From Arenimonas composti TR7-09 = DSM 18010 (GTDB taxonomy: Bacteria > Pseudomonadota > Gammaproteobacteria > Xanthomonadales > Xanthomonadaceae), in assembly GCF_000426365.1 (NCBI RefSeq), contig NZ_AUFF01000003.1:434001-498000 (forward strand): DNA of 64,000 bases, given 5' to 3'. How positions within the stretch are numbered: position 1 is the first letter of the stretch; each line of letters starts with the position of its first letter. The position numbers were made by a program, and so were the translations under genes. Shown here piece after piece: positions 37,168-45,186 of this stretch. Below the pieces are notes generated by a model, which had not been told where the DNA came from, ran no database searches, and saw nothing but the letters and a program-made list of their open reading frames with translations.

Positions 37168-37889
37168 TGCGCCGCCGCCCGGCGCGCGGCCGCGCCCTGG
37201 GCCGCGGCGCCCTGCTGCTGGTGCCGGCGCTGGTGATCGGCAACGCCCTCGCCGCGCAGAATCCGCAGGGCCCGACCGAAGAACCGACGTCGCCGCCGGT
37301 TGGCGTGGAAGGCGTCGACGGCCGCCAGGTCGACCCGCTGCCGACGAACCCGCCGCCGGCCATGCAGCCGCCGGTCGACGAAGACGGTTCCGTCGCCACC
37401 GCGGTCGACACGACCCAGCCACCCGCGCCGGAACCGGCGCCGCTCACCAGCGACGACGCTACTTTCCTCGCCGCGGCGATCGCTTCCGGCGAACGCGAGG
37501 TCTCGGCGTCGCGTCTGGCGCGCACCGCCGCGGCGGACGAAGAAGTCCGCGAGTTCGCGGCGCGGCTGGAGCGCGAACACGCCGCCGCGAACGCCGATCT
37601 CGATGCGCTGCGCGGCGGCAGTGCCGCCTCGCGCGTCGCGCCGTCGGCGCCGCGGAGCGAAGCCGGCCTGGTCGGCCTGCGCACCCTGCCCTCGACCGAG
37701 TTCGACGCCGCCTGGCTGCGCTGGCAGGCCGACGAGCACACGATGGCGATCGCCCTGTTCGAGCGCGCCTCGGCCGATGCCGCGCACAGCGAGGCGGTCC
37801 GTCGCGCCGCCGCCGGCCGCCTGCCGCAGCTGCGCCTGCACGCCGCCCGGGTCGCCGAACTGCAGCGCCGGATCGCCATCGCCGACTGA
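37164..37889 (+). CDS. DUF4142-type exported protein
   Basis: A 241-residue exported protein: a signal or anchor segment (about 12-31, GALLLVPALVIGNALAAQ), a Pro-rich linker (35-90) and a DUF4142-like helical domain (about 92-238, DDATFLAAAIASGEREVSAS, then EFAARLEREHAAANADL). DUF4142 proteins are ferritin-like in fold and widespread in stress clusters. The GTG start overlaps the upstream stop (GTGATG; the second codon ATG is an alternative), so it shares the sigma-54-like promoter. Confidence 0.78.
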   Translation: MMRRRPARGRALGRGALLLVPALVIGNALAAQNPQGPTEEPTSPPVGVEGVDGRQVDPLPTNPPPAMQPPVDEDGSVATAVDTTQPPAPEPAPLTSDDATFLAAAIASGEREVSASRLARTAAADEEVREFAARLEREHAAANADLDALRGGSAASRVAPSAPRSEAGLVGLRTLPSTEFDAAWLRWQADEHTMAIALFERASADAAHSEAVRRAAAGRLPQLRLHAARVAELQRRIAIAD

Positions 37890-37995
37890 GGGTCCTCGTC
37901 TGGAACGCCCGCGCCGGCGACAGGACACCGGCGAGCCCGGGCATCCGGACTTTCGCGCCGCCCGCCTCGGCGTGGCGGCGCACTTTTTCCAGGCT

Positions 37996-38607
37996 CTAAC
38001 GCAGCCGCGAGTCGATCTCGAGGGGCTGCGCGTCGCCGCGGCTGAGCTTGGCGAAATCCGGGTGCAGCGTGTTGATCAGGATGTTGTACTCGCCCGGGCA
38101 CAGCGCGCTCGGCACGCGCAGTGCCAGCGACTGCTGCTCGAGCGCCCAGCGGTCGCCGCACATCCGCACCTCGTTGCGGTAAGGCCGCTCGCGCCAGAGC
38201 TCGTGCGGGTTGTCGAGCCGGCGCAGGGTTTCGCCGGGAAGCTTCAGCGGCACCAGCTTCCACTCGTCGCGGCATTCCTCGAGGTGCTGGTTGACCAGCG
38301 CCTCGAGCAGCGCGCCGGCCGGGCTCAGCGAGGCGATCAGCGCCGGCACGTTGGGGCTCAGCCAGCGGCCCTGGCCGCAGGTGCGCCACTGCTCCACCGG
38401 CTTGTCGACGCAGGGCGCGGCGAGTACCAGCCAGGCGCAGACCTCGTCGATCTCATTGGCCGCCTCGGCGGTGGTCGGTGGGGTGAAACCGGTGGCCGCC
38501 GGCGGGTCGCTGGCCGGGAAGGTATCGCGCAGCGCGGCGTCGAGCGCCGGCTCGGGATTCGCGGATTCGAGTTCAGGCTTGGTGGTCGGCATGTCGGCAC
38601 TCGTCAT
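37996..38607 (-). CDS. RES-domain protein with TFPASDP motif at the N-terminus
   Basis: A protein of about 203 residues. The C-terminal part fits the RES domain, an NAD+-degrading fold of toxins: GQGRWLSPNVPALIASLSP, ALLEALVNQHLEE, LALRVPSALCPGEYNILINTLHPDF. The N-terminal 45 residues carry LDAALRDTFPASDPPA, a motif usually found alone in small proteins. The antitoxin normally encoded before RES toxins (Xre/DUF2384) is absent. The start is uncertain (38607 or 38592). A weak sigma-54-like site lies upstream. Confidence 0.72.
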   Translation of the reverse strand: MTSADMPTTKPELESANPEPALDAALRDTFPASDPPAATGFTPPTTAEAANEIDEVCAWLVLAAPCVDKPVEQWRTCGQGRWLSPNVPALIASLSPAGALLEALVNQHLEECRDEWKLVPLKLPGETLRRLDNPHELWRERPYRNEVRMCGDRWALEQQSLALRVPSALCPGEYNILINTLHPDFAKLSRGDAQPLEIDSRLR

Positions 38608-38636
38608 GGCGGAAGGGAACGGACGTGGGTATTCCG

Positions 38637-38652
38637 TGCACGGACCATGCCG
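38637..38652 (-). promoter_or_regulatory. Weak sigma-54-like site upstream of the RES gene
   Basis: On the minus strand: CGGCATGGTCCGTGCA. GG and GC have the right spacing, but the first base of the -24 and of the -12 element deviates. It lies 29 bases before the ATG at 38607. Supported mainly by analogy with the four stronger sites. Confidence 0.3.
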
Positions 38653-38729
38653 ATGCCGCGTGACGACGCGGCGCACGTCGCTTTCACGAGCCGCCGCCAA
38701 GAATCGCCGTCAACCAAGAGGATGCCGCG

Positions 38730-39227
38730 ATGAAGAGAAAGCACGTCTACCTGACCGACGACCTGGAACAGGCACGCGAGGCGATCAGCGCCGCGCGACG
38801 CGCCGGCGTGCTCGACGACGACATCGTCCTGATCGCGCGCAACGACATCGAGATGGAGGTGCTGCCGGAGAACCGGCGCTCCGCGGACACCGACTTCCAG
38901 CCGGCGGCGGTGAAGGGCGCGATGACCGGCGGCAGCGTCGGCATCGTCGCCGGCCTCGTCGCGATGGTGATCCCGCCGCTCGGCGTGACCGTCGCCGGCG
39001 CCGCGGCGATCGCGGCCCTCGGCGCGGTCACCGGCACCTGGGCCTCGTCGCTGATCGGCTCGGCGTTGCCGGATCCGATCCGTCGCCGCTTCGACGACGA
39101 AATCCAGGCCGGCCGCATCCTCGTGGTGGTCGACATCCCGGACGAGTCGCTGGCGCTGGTCGATGCCGAAGTGCAGCGGACCGGCGCGTCGCAGCTGCCG
39201 TTCGAGGAACCGTCGGCGATGACCTGA
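38730..39227 (+). CDS. DUF1269-like membrane-associated stress protein
   Basis: A 165-residue protein with an N-terminal soluble part (MKRKHVYLTDDLEQAREAIS), a central Gly/Ala-rich hydrophobic hairpin (about 62-105, GGSVGIVAGLVAMVIPPLGV) and a C-terminal strand region ILVVVDIPDES. The layout resembles DUF1269 and glycine-zipper stress proteins. Its stop overlaps the mscS start, so the two are coupled. No sigma-54 match is visible upstream. Confidence 0.7.
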   Translation: MKRKHVYLTDDLEQAREAISAARRAGVLDDDIVLIARNDIEMEVLPENRRSADTDFQPAAVKGAMTGGSVGIVAGLVAMVIPPLGVTVAGAAAIAALGAVTGTWASSLIGSALPDPIRRRFDDEIQAGRILVVVDIPDESLALVDAEVQRTGASQLPFEEPSAMT

Positions 39228-40561
39228 TGCGGCGCCTCCCGTCGCTGCCTTCCCTGCTGGCGCCCGCGCTGGTCTCGGCCGCCCTGGTGCTGCCCGGGCC
39301 CGCGCGTGGCACTGCCGAAGTTCCGGTCGTTCCAGTCGCGACCGAAACTTCCGGAACCCCGGCCGAACCGGCGACCCCGCCGGCGACGGCCGAACTGCCC
39401 GGCACCCCCGATCTGCGGGCGATCCCCGGCCTCGAGGACGTTCGCGTCGTGCGCCGCGGCCGCGTGCTGGTGCTCGAGGGCAGCGTCGGCCGCGAAGCCG
39501 ACCGCGAGCTCGCGCGCCGGGTCGCCGCCGCCGAGCCCGACGTCGCCGAGGTGCTCGACCGCCTGGTGATCGACACCGACGTCGGCGATCGCCTGCGCGA
39601 CTGGCGCGCCGACAGCCTGGACCGGCTCGGCCGGCTGCTCGCGGCGACGCCGCTGCTGGTGGTCGCGGCGCTGATCGTGGCGCTGTTCTGGTGGCTCGGG
39701 CGCCGGCTGTCGCGCGGGCGCTGGGGGCCGCTGCAGCGCAAGGACGCCAATCCCTTCCTCGCCGGCCTCGCGGCGCAGGCGATCCAGCTGGTGTTCGTGC
39801 TGGTCGGCCTGCTGATCGGCCTGCAGTTGCTCGACGCGCTGGCGCTGGCGGGTGCGCTGATCGGTTCCGCCGGCGTGGTCGGCATCGCCGTCGGCTTCGC
39901 CTTCCGCGACCTCGCCGAGAACTACATCGCCAGCATCCTGCTCAGCCTGAAGCAGCCGTTCGCGCCGGACGACAGCGTGGTGATCGACGGCAACGAGGGC
40001 ATCGTCGTCGGCCTGACCTCGCGCGCGACGCTGTTGATGACGCCGGACGGCAACCACCTGCGCCTGCCGAACGCGCTGGTGTTCAAGTCGGTGATCCTCA
40101 ACCACACGCGCAACGGCCGCCGCCGCTTCTTCTTCGAAATGCGGCTGGCGCCGGAAGCGGACATCGACGCGGCCCTGCGCGAAGCGCTGGCGGCGGTGAC
40201 ATCGGTGCCCGGCATGCTGGAGAACCCGGCCCCGTTCGTGCAGATCGGCAATGCCGACCACGACTGGCTGTTGCTGCAGGTTTTCGGCTGGGTCGACCAG
40301 CGCGAGGCGAATTTCGGCTGGTGCCGCAGCGAGTCGATCCGGCGCGTGCGCGCGGCGCTGATCGCCGCCGGCATCGCCTTCCGCCGGCCGGTGCAGCGCT
40401 GGATCGAATGCGGCGAGCCGGAGCCGGTGGCAGCGACCGTCGAGGCGCCGCCCCCGCCGCCGCCGAAAGCCGAGCACCACGCGGTCGGTGAGGCGGTGGC
40501 CGAGGCGCGCCGGGACATGGGCGAGGAGGATCTGCTCTCCGCGGCCGCGCCCCGGGAATGA
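39227..40561 (+). CDS. MscS-family mechanosensitive channel with BON-like N-terminal domain
   Basis: A 444-residue channel protein. Order: signal peptide (1-25), Pro/Thr linker, a BON-like domain (about 65-120, LEDVRVVRRGRVLVLEGSVG), membrane helices near 140-160, 180-200 and the pore helix (about 205-230, AGALIGSAGVVGIAVGFAFRD), then the MscS beta and C-terminal domains (about 240-410) and a Pro-rich tail. It opens on membrane tension to release solutes at osmotic downshock. The ATG overlaps the upstream stop (TGATG). Confidence 0.88.
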   Translation: MRRLPSLPSLLAPALVSAALVLPGPARGTAEVPVVPVATETSGTPAEPATPPATAELPGTPDLRAIPGLEDVRVVRRGRVLVLEGSVGREADRELARRVAAAEPDVAEVLDRLVIDTDVGDRLRDWRADSLDRLGRLLAATPLLVVAALIVALFWWLGRRLSRGRWGPLQRKDANPFLAGLAAQAIQLVFVLVGLLIGLQLLDALALAGALIGSAGVVGIAVGFAFRDLAENYIASILLSLKQPFAPDDSVVIDGNEGIVVGLTSRATLLMTPDGNHLRLPNALVFKSVILNHTRNGRRRFFFEMRLAPEADIDAALREALAAVTSVPGMLENPAPFVQIGNADHDWLLLQVFGWVDQREANFGWCRSESIRRVRAALIAAGIAFRRPVQRWIECGEPEPVAATVEAPPPPPPKAEHHAVGEAVAEARRDMGEEDLLSAAAPRE

Positions 40562-40609
40562 CGCGGCGTCGGTGAACGCCCTGCGTCAGCGTCGGCGAGC
40601 TCCGTGCTT

Positions 40610-40843
40610 TCAGACCCTGTCTTCCAGCCCCCGCACTCCGCTGTGCGTCGCGCAATGCGCGCAGCAGAACATCTTCCCGTCCGCCTCGGCGCCGTGGCCG
40701 ATGATCCGGCAGTCGCAGTGGGCGCAGCGTGGGGCGAAGGCGTGGATCGCGCATTCGAAGCTGTCGAAGGTGCCGCGGCGGTCGCCCTGGCTCAGGGTGA
40801 AGGCCTTGTCGTAGTCGTTGCCGCAGACGTCGCAGACGGCCAT
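40610..40843 (-). CDS. Small zinc-ribbon-like protein
   Basis: A 77-residue cytoplasmic protein with four Cys pairs: CDVCGNDYDKAF at the start, ECAIH, CAHCDCRIIGHG and MFCCAHCATHSG, arranged like a double zinc ribbon. It is a conserved hypothetical type seen across bacteria, also in stress settings. The ATG at 40843 gives the usual MxVCDVCGN start. It is divergent from corA and convergent with mscS. Confidence 0.78.
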   Translation of the reverse strand: MAVCDVCGNDYDKAFTLSQGDRRGTFDSFECAIHAFAPRCAHCDCRIIGHGAEADGKMFCCAHCATHSGVRGLEDRV

Positions 40844-40991
40844 CGCTGTTCTCCTTGCGAATCGCGAACGGGTCTCCAGCCTCGCCGCCGGCCCGTGAGT
40901 CGGGCGCGAACGCTTGCCCGGTCGGCGCCGCCGCCACGGCGCACTCACGGTGCGGCTGGCATGGTCGCGCGGACCTTTCCCCGAGGTGGCG

Positions 40992-41990
40992 ATGGCCGTC
41001 GTGGTTCCCCCTGCCGACCTGCCGCCGCTGCGCGCGGTGCTGTTCGACGTCGAAGGCGGCGGCGAGCGTCACCTCGACCTCGTCGAACTCGAAAGCCTCG
41101 AGGTCGGCCCGGGGCAGATGCTGTGGGTGGACCTGTGCGGGGCCGGCGACGACCTGGTCGCCGACGTGTGGCGGGCGCTGCGGCTCCCCGAATGCCACCT
41201 CGCCGGCAACGGGCATCCGGCGCTGGCGCGGCTGGGCACCCGCTTCGCGCTGCGTGTCGTTTCGGTGCGCGGCAGCCCGGCGGCCGGCTTCGAGGGCGAC
41301 GTGCTCGACGTCTGCGCCGGCGACAACGTCGTCGTGACCAGCCACGCCGCGCCGCTGGCCTTCCTCGAGGAACTGCGCGGCGGCGTCGACGCCGGCCGCG
41401 GCGGCCGCGGCGAGCTCGGGCGGCTGAGCGCCGAAAGCTTCGCGGCGACGGTGCTGGACGCGCAGCTGTCGACCTATTTCGACGCGGTGTCGGCCTTCGA
41501 GATGGCGGTGGAGCGCCTGGAGATGGAGATCTTCGACGACCGCCGGCAGGAATGCCTCGGCGAGCTGCGCGAGCTGCGGCGGGCGGCGTCGCGGCTGCGG
41601 CGGATGCTGGCGCCGCACCGCACCGTGTTCGCGTCACTGTCGCGGCCCGACTTCCGGCCCGACGAGGGCGCGCAGGCGGACCGGCATTTCCGCTCGCTCG
41701 ACGTGCGTTTCGAGCGGGCGATGGACATGGTCGAGAACTGCCGCGACCTGGTGATGGGCAGCTTCGACCTGTTCAGCAACCAGACCGCGCTGCGAATGAA
41801 CCGCACGATGTACGTGCTGACCTTCGCGACCGTGGTGCTCGGCCTGATGGCGGTCGTGGTCGGCGCTTTCGGGATGAACTTCGCGACCCGGCTGTTCGAC
41901 GCCGAGTTCGGCTTCTCCCTCACGGTCGGCGCCCTGGCCCTGCTCGGCGTCTCCGCCCTCCTGTTCGCCCGCTGGCGGCGGTGGTTCTAA
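40992..41990 (+). CDS. corA: CorA-family divalent-cation transporter
   Basis: A 332-residue CorA-type channel: a soluble N-terminal domain, long stalk helices (about 145-265) and two C-terminal membrane helices, the first ending in the signature GMN (GAFGMNF, around residue 296). The length and layout match the Mg2+/Co2+ or Zn2+ transporting CorA/ZntB group; the ion cannot be told apart by sequence. GAGGTG precedes the ATG. The TAA is nine bases before the REP pair at 41999. Confidence 0.9.
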   Translation: MAVVVPPADLPPLRAVLFDVEGGGERHLDLVELESLEVGPGQMLWVDLCGAGDDLVADVWRALRLPECHLAGNGHPALARLGTRFALRVVSVRGSPAAGFEGDVLDVCAGDNVVVTSHAAPLAFLEELRGGVDAGRGGRGELGRLSAESFAATVLDAQLSTYFDAVSAFEMAVERLEMEIFDDRRQECLGELRELRRAASRLRRMLAPHRTVFASLSRPDFRPDEGAQADRHFRSLDVRFERAMDMVENCRDLVMGSFDLFSNQTALRMNRTMYVLTFATVVLGLMAVVVGAFGMNFATRLFDAEFGFSLTVGALALLGVSALLFARWRRWF

Positions 41991-41998
41991 GGGGTCGG

Positions 41999-42102
41999 CT
42001 TAACAACTGGGGTCAGATTCCTTCGTTAAGGCGCGGGCGGAGTGGCTGCTGCTGACGGATCTGCGAGCGTCTTAACGAAGGAATCTGACCCCAGTTGTTA
42101 AG
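41999..42102. repeat. Non-autonomous REP pair of the transposase family (REPIN-like)
   Basis: Perfect 32-base inverted repeats at 41999-42030 and 42071-42102 with a 40-base spacer. Each arm begins with CTTAAC and ends with GTTAAG. The arm sequence is that of the ends of the transposase unit at 25329-26083 with a TTCG in place of TCCG, so this looks like a short element mobilised by that transposase. It lies between the convergent corA and PAS-kinase genes. Confidence 0.92.
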
Positions 42103-42117
42103 CCCGGTCGTCGAGGC

Positions 42118-43629
42118 TTATCGGGGCTTGAGGGCCGGGAGGGTCTTGAAGAGCATGTCGAGCGCCAGCGGCTTCGCGAGGTGGGCGTCGAAGCCGGACT
42201 CCGCCGACAGCTCCCGGTCCGCCTGGGTCGCGTAGCCGGAGATCGCGACGATCTGCATGCCTTTCAGCTCCGGCTCGCCGCGGAACGCGCGCGCCAGTTC
42301 GTAGCCGCTCAGTCCCGGCAGGCCGAGATCGAGCAGGGCGATGTCCGGCTTCTCCGCGCGCGCCAGCGCCAGCGCGGTCTCGCCGTCGAAGGCCATCACC
42401 GCGCGGTGGCCGCCCATCTCGACGACCTCGCGCAGGATCTGTGCGGCGTCGACGTTGTCGTCGACCACCAGGACGGTCAGCCCGGCCTCCGCGGCCGTCG
42501 ACTGCATCGGCAGCGTCACCTCGACGCGGGTGCCGCAGCCCGGCCCCGCGCTCTCGACGACGATCGTGCCGCCGTGCAGGTCGACGATCCGCCGCGCGAT
42601 CGTCAGCCCGAGGCCGAGTCCGCCCGGGCCCCGGTCGAGCGCGCGGCGGTCCTGGGTGAACGAGTCGAACACCCGCGGCAGCACCTCGGGATCGATGCCG
42701 ATGCCGTTGTCGGCGACCGTCAGCACCGCATCGTTCTCGCGCACGTCGACGGCGATGTCGATGCGGCCGTCCGGCGGCGTGTACTTCGCCGAATTGCCGA
42801 CCAGGTTGCTGACGACCTGGGTCAGGCGCACGGGGTCGCCGCGCACCACCGGATCGTGCTTCAGCTCGACGGTCAGCGTGTGCTGCTTCTGGTCGGCGAT
42901 CGGCCGGACGGCTTCGATGCCCTGCGCGACCGCGTCCGCGAGGCGCATCCGCCGCAGCTCCAGACGCACGTCGCCGCGGCTGATGCGGCTGACGTCGAGC
43001 AGGTCGTCGACCAGGCGGCCGAGATGGCGCGCCTGCCGCTCGATGATCGTCAGCGCGCGCGCGGTGCGTTCGGGATCGCTGGTGCCGAGCTGGGCCGCCG
43101 ACGAGGCCATCAGGATCGGCGCCAGCGGATTGCGCAGTTCGTGCGCGAGCATCGCCACGAACTCGGTCATCTGCCGGTTGCTGGTTTCCAGCGACTCCAT
43201 GCGCTTGCGCTCGGTCAGGTCGCGGGTGACCTTGGCGAAGCCGCGCAGGTGGCCGCTGTCGTCGTGCAGCGCGGTGATCACCACGTTGGCCCAGAAGCGG
43301 CTGCCGTCCTTGCGCACGCGCCAGCCTTCGTCCTCGAAGCGGCCCTCGGCGGCGGCGAGCTTGAGTTCGGTCTGCGGCCAGCCGGCGCGCAGGGCCTCCT
43401 CCGGATAGAAGCGCGAGAAGTGGTGGCCGACGATCTCCGCCGCCGCATAGCCCTTGATGCGCTGGGCGCCGCGGTTCCAGCTCATCACGATGCCGGCCGG
43501 GTCGAGCATGAAGATCGCGTAGTCGCGCACGCGTTCCACGAGCAGCTGGAACATCTCCTCGCGGGCGTGCGGCGGCATCTGTTCCGGATCCTGTACCGGT
43601 GGATCCGGGCGCGCGGCTTCCTGAGTCAT
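42118..43629 (-). CDS. PAS-domain hybrid histidine kinase with C-terminal receiver
   Basis: A 503-residue soluble kinase. Order: PAS domain (about 25-140, DYAIFMLDPAGIVMSWNRGA), HisKA with MLAHELRNPLAP (H163), HATPase (about 270-375, ADNGIGIDPEVL, GGLGLGLTIAR) and a C-terminal receiver (about 385-500, VLVVDDNVDAA; acceptor Asp in LLDLGLPGLSG). This layout is common in bathy- or stress-type hybrid kinases. The ATG at 43629 overlaps the upstream EcsC-gene stop as ATGA. Confidence 0.92.
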   Translation of the reverse strand: MTQEAARPDPPVQDPEQMPPHAREEMFQLLVERVRDYAIFMLDPAGIVMSWNRGAQRIKGYAAAEIVGHHFSRFYPEEALRAGWPQTELKLAAAEGRFEDEGWRVRKDGSRFWANVVITALHDDSGHLRGFAKVTRDLTERKRMESLETSNRQMTEFVAMLAHELRNPLAPILMASSAAQLGTSDPERTARALTIIERQARHLGRLVDDLLDVSRISRGDVRLELRRMRLADAVAQGIEAVRPIADQKQHTLTVELKHDPVVRGDPVRLTQVVSNLVGNSAKYTPPDGRIDIAVDVRENDAVLTVADNGIGIDPEVLPRVFDSFTQDRRALDRGPGGLGLGLTIARRIVDLHGGTIVVESAGPGCGTRVEVTLPMQSTAAEAGLTVLVVDDNVDAAQILREVVEMGGHRAVMAFDGETALALARAEKPDIALLDLGLPGLSGYELARAFRGEPELKGMQIVAISGYATQADRELSAESGFDAHLAKPLALDMLFKTLPALKPR

Positions 43630-44438
43630 GCGGCTTCCCCCAGCCGTTGCCACTGCTCGCGGATCACCAGCGCGCCATGTGTCCGCTCGAGCCGGCGGAC
43701 GATGAAGTGGCCACGGGCCATGCGCTGGAAATGAGAGATGAAGATCAGGTTCAGCGCCGCGCCGCTGGCGGCGCCGACGATCGGCGCGGCCTGCGCCAGC
43801 GCCTTCTGGCTGACCGGGATCGAGAAGCGGCTGGCGATGCCCTCGATCAGCCGCACCAGCACCGGCGCGCTGCCGTTGGCGGCGGCGCCGGCGAGGTGCC
43901 TGGTCGCCGCGCTGATCTGCTGCGCGAGCGCGGCACGGGTCGCGAAGTAGCCCGATTCGGCACCGTCGTCGCTGCGGCTGCGGCCACCGAGCGCCAGCAC
44001 TTCCAGACAGGCCAGGCGGGTGTCGACCTCGCGCGGGTCCTCGCCTTCGCTACGGGCGATGTCGGCGATCGAGCGCAGCATCGCGGTCGTCGTCAGCGGC
44101 AATTCGACCGCCAGCCCGGCCAGGCCGAAGAAACCGCCGACCGCGCCGGTACCGAGCACCGCGGCGCGGTGCAGGCCCTCGCGCGCGATCACGCCGGGCC
44201 TGCGGTCGCGCAGCGTGCGCACCGCGGCCGCGAAGGCCGTCTCCACCGCCTTGCGGCTGGCGCTTTCGACCAGGCGGCTCGCGGCCGCGGGCAGCTGCCG
44301 GGTCAGCAGGTATTCGATCGGCGCGCCGACCAGGTTCGCGAGTTGCACCGCCATGCCGGGGCTGGTCAGCAGCTCCCGCGCCAGTGCGAGATCGGCGAGG
44401 TCGGCATCCGGTGGGGTGGTGACGAGCACTGCTCTCAT
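43626..44438 (-). CDS. EcsC family protein
   Basis: A 270-residue member of the EcsC family (named after a Bacillus protein of unknown activity). The middle carries two hydrophobic stretches (GTGAVGGFFGLAGLAVELPL near residue 115, and a C-terminal IVGAASGAALNLIFISHF). The start MRAVLVTTPPDADLADL at 44438 is chosen over a longer frame with no family match. It is translationally coupled to the PAS kinase, which suggests joint action, though of unknown kind. Confidence 0.8.
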   Translation of the reverse strand: MRAVLVTTPPDADLADLALARELLTSPGMAVQLANLVGAPIEYLLTRQLPAAASRLVESASRKAVETAFAAAVRTLRDRRPGVIAREGLHRAAVLGTGAVGGFFGLAGLAVELPLTTTAMLRSIADIARSEGEDPREVDTRLACLEVLALGGRSRSDDGAESGYFATRAALAQQISAATRHLAGAAANGSAPVLVRLIEGIASRFSIPVSQKALAQAAPIVGAASGAALNLIFISHFQRMARGHFIVRRLERTHGALVIREQWQRLGEAA

Positions 44439-44530
44439 CTGGCGCCATCCTAGCGCCGGACGGCGAGCCGGCGGCGGGAAACCTGCGATCGGTGACGGGT
44501 CCTTCACATTGCCGACCGCCGTGTCGCCTG

Positions 44531-44590
44531 CGTGTGAACGGGGACGTACCCCGTAAGAAAGGGACGTACCCCGTAGGAAGGGGCGTAGCC
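44531..44590. repeat. Tandem 20-bp repeat (GGGACGTACCCCGTAGGAAG)
   Basis: Two and a half copies of a 20-base unit with the core GGGACGTACCCC, itself a near palindrome. It is the reverse-orientation relative of 29389-29470. It lies between the EcsC gene (upstream, divergent reading) and the KGG gene. Confidence 0.85.
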
Positions 44591-44642
44591 GCAGACCGCA
44601 GGAGGCGGGCGGCCGAGGACGGGCCGCCCGCTCCGTCGCGGA

Positions 44643-44960
44643 CTAGCGACCGCCGCGATTGCCGCCGCCGCTGGCCTCACCGCCCTTGCGGCCGGCCTCG
44701 CGGGCTTCCTGGCTGTCGAACTCGTGGGCGTTGCCGCTCCGGTGCGCGGCCTTGCCGCCTTCGGAGGCGATCTCGCGCTGCCGCTCGGGATCCATGCCTG
44801 CGAATCCGCGACCCTCACTCTGGTTCTGCTGACCCTGGCTGCCGCGGTTGCCGCCGCCCTGGCTCTGGCTCTGCTGGCCCTGGCTGCTGCGGCTGCCGCG
44901 CTGGCTGCCCTGGCTCTGGCTCTGCTGGCCGCGGCCGCCCTGCTGGTTGCGATTGGCCAT
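44643..44960 (-). CDS. KGG-motif stress-induced protein
   Basis: A 105-residue hydrophilic protein. The first half is low-complexity Gln/Ser/Gly (QQSQSQGSQRGSRSSQGQQ); the second half has KGG/con-10 type repeats (ASEGGKAAHRSGNAHEFDS, EAGRKGGEASGGG). Proteins of this class are produced under starvation or desiccation and may protect DNA or proteins. A sigma-54-like promoter lies 48 bases upstream of the ATG at 44960. Confidence 0.85.
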   Translation of the reverse strand: MANRNQQGGRGQQSQSQGSQRGSRSSQGQQSQSQGGGNRGSQGQQNQSEGRGFAGMDPERQREIASEGGKAAHRSGNAHEFDSQEAREAGRKGGEASGGGNRGGR

Positions 44961-45008
44961 TTCCGGTCTCCGTGGGGTTCGCAGCGACGTTGCTGCGAAG
45001 GAGAGCGC

Positions 45009-45024
45009 AGCAATGGCCGTGCCA
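45009..45024 (-). promoter_or_regulatory. Predicted sigma-54 promoter for the KGG gene
   Basis: On the minus strand: TGGCACGGCCATTGCT, a full TGGCAC and TTGCW match with GG-N10-GC. It lies 48 bases before the ATG at 44960 and about 160 bases after the stop of the preceding lipoprotein gene. Confidence 0.7.
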
Positions 45025-45186
45025 AGCGGCGGGCAGGCGCGGAAAAGCGGTGGCGGCCCCCCTGCCCCACGCACGGCACCGCGTTCTTTCGGCTCCTTTC
45101 CCGCAGCGCACGCGCAGCGCCTCGTCAGCCTCCGGAGGCGCAGCCGGAAGAAATTGCGTGTCCGGGAATTCCGTTCCCGGCTGTCG

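Noticed and set aside
34939-37422. An 827-codon open frame on the minus strand
   Set aside because: It runs through the SDR gene, the 36323 gene and the 36514 gene in other frames. Only its last 59 codons (from 35118) look like a real secreted protein.
40959-40985. A sigma-54-like TGGCAT upstream of corA
   Set aside because: The -12 element is missing: no GC at the required ten-base spacing from GG, so it fails the test that the four accepted sites pass.
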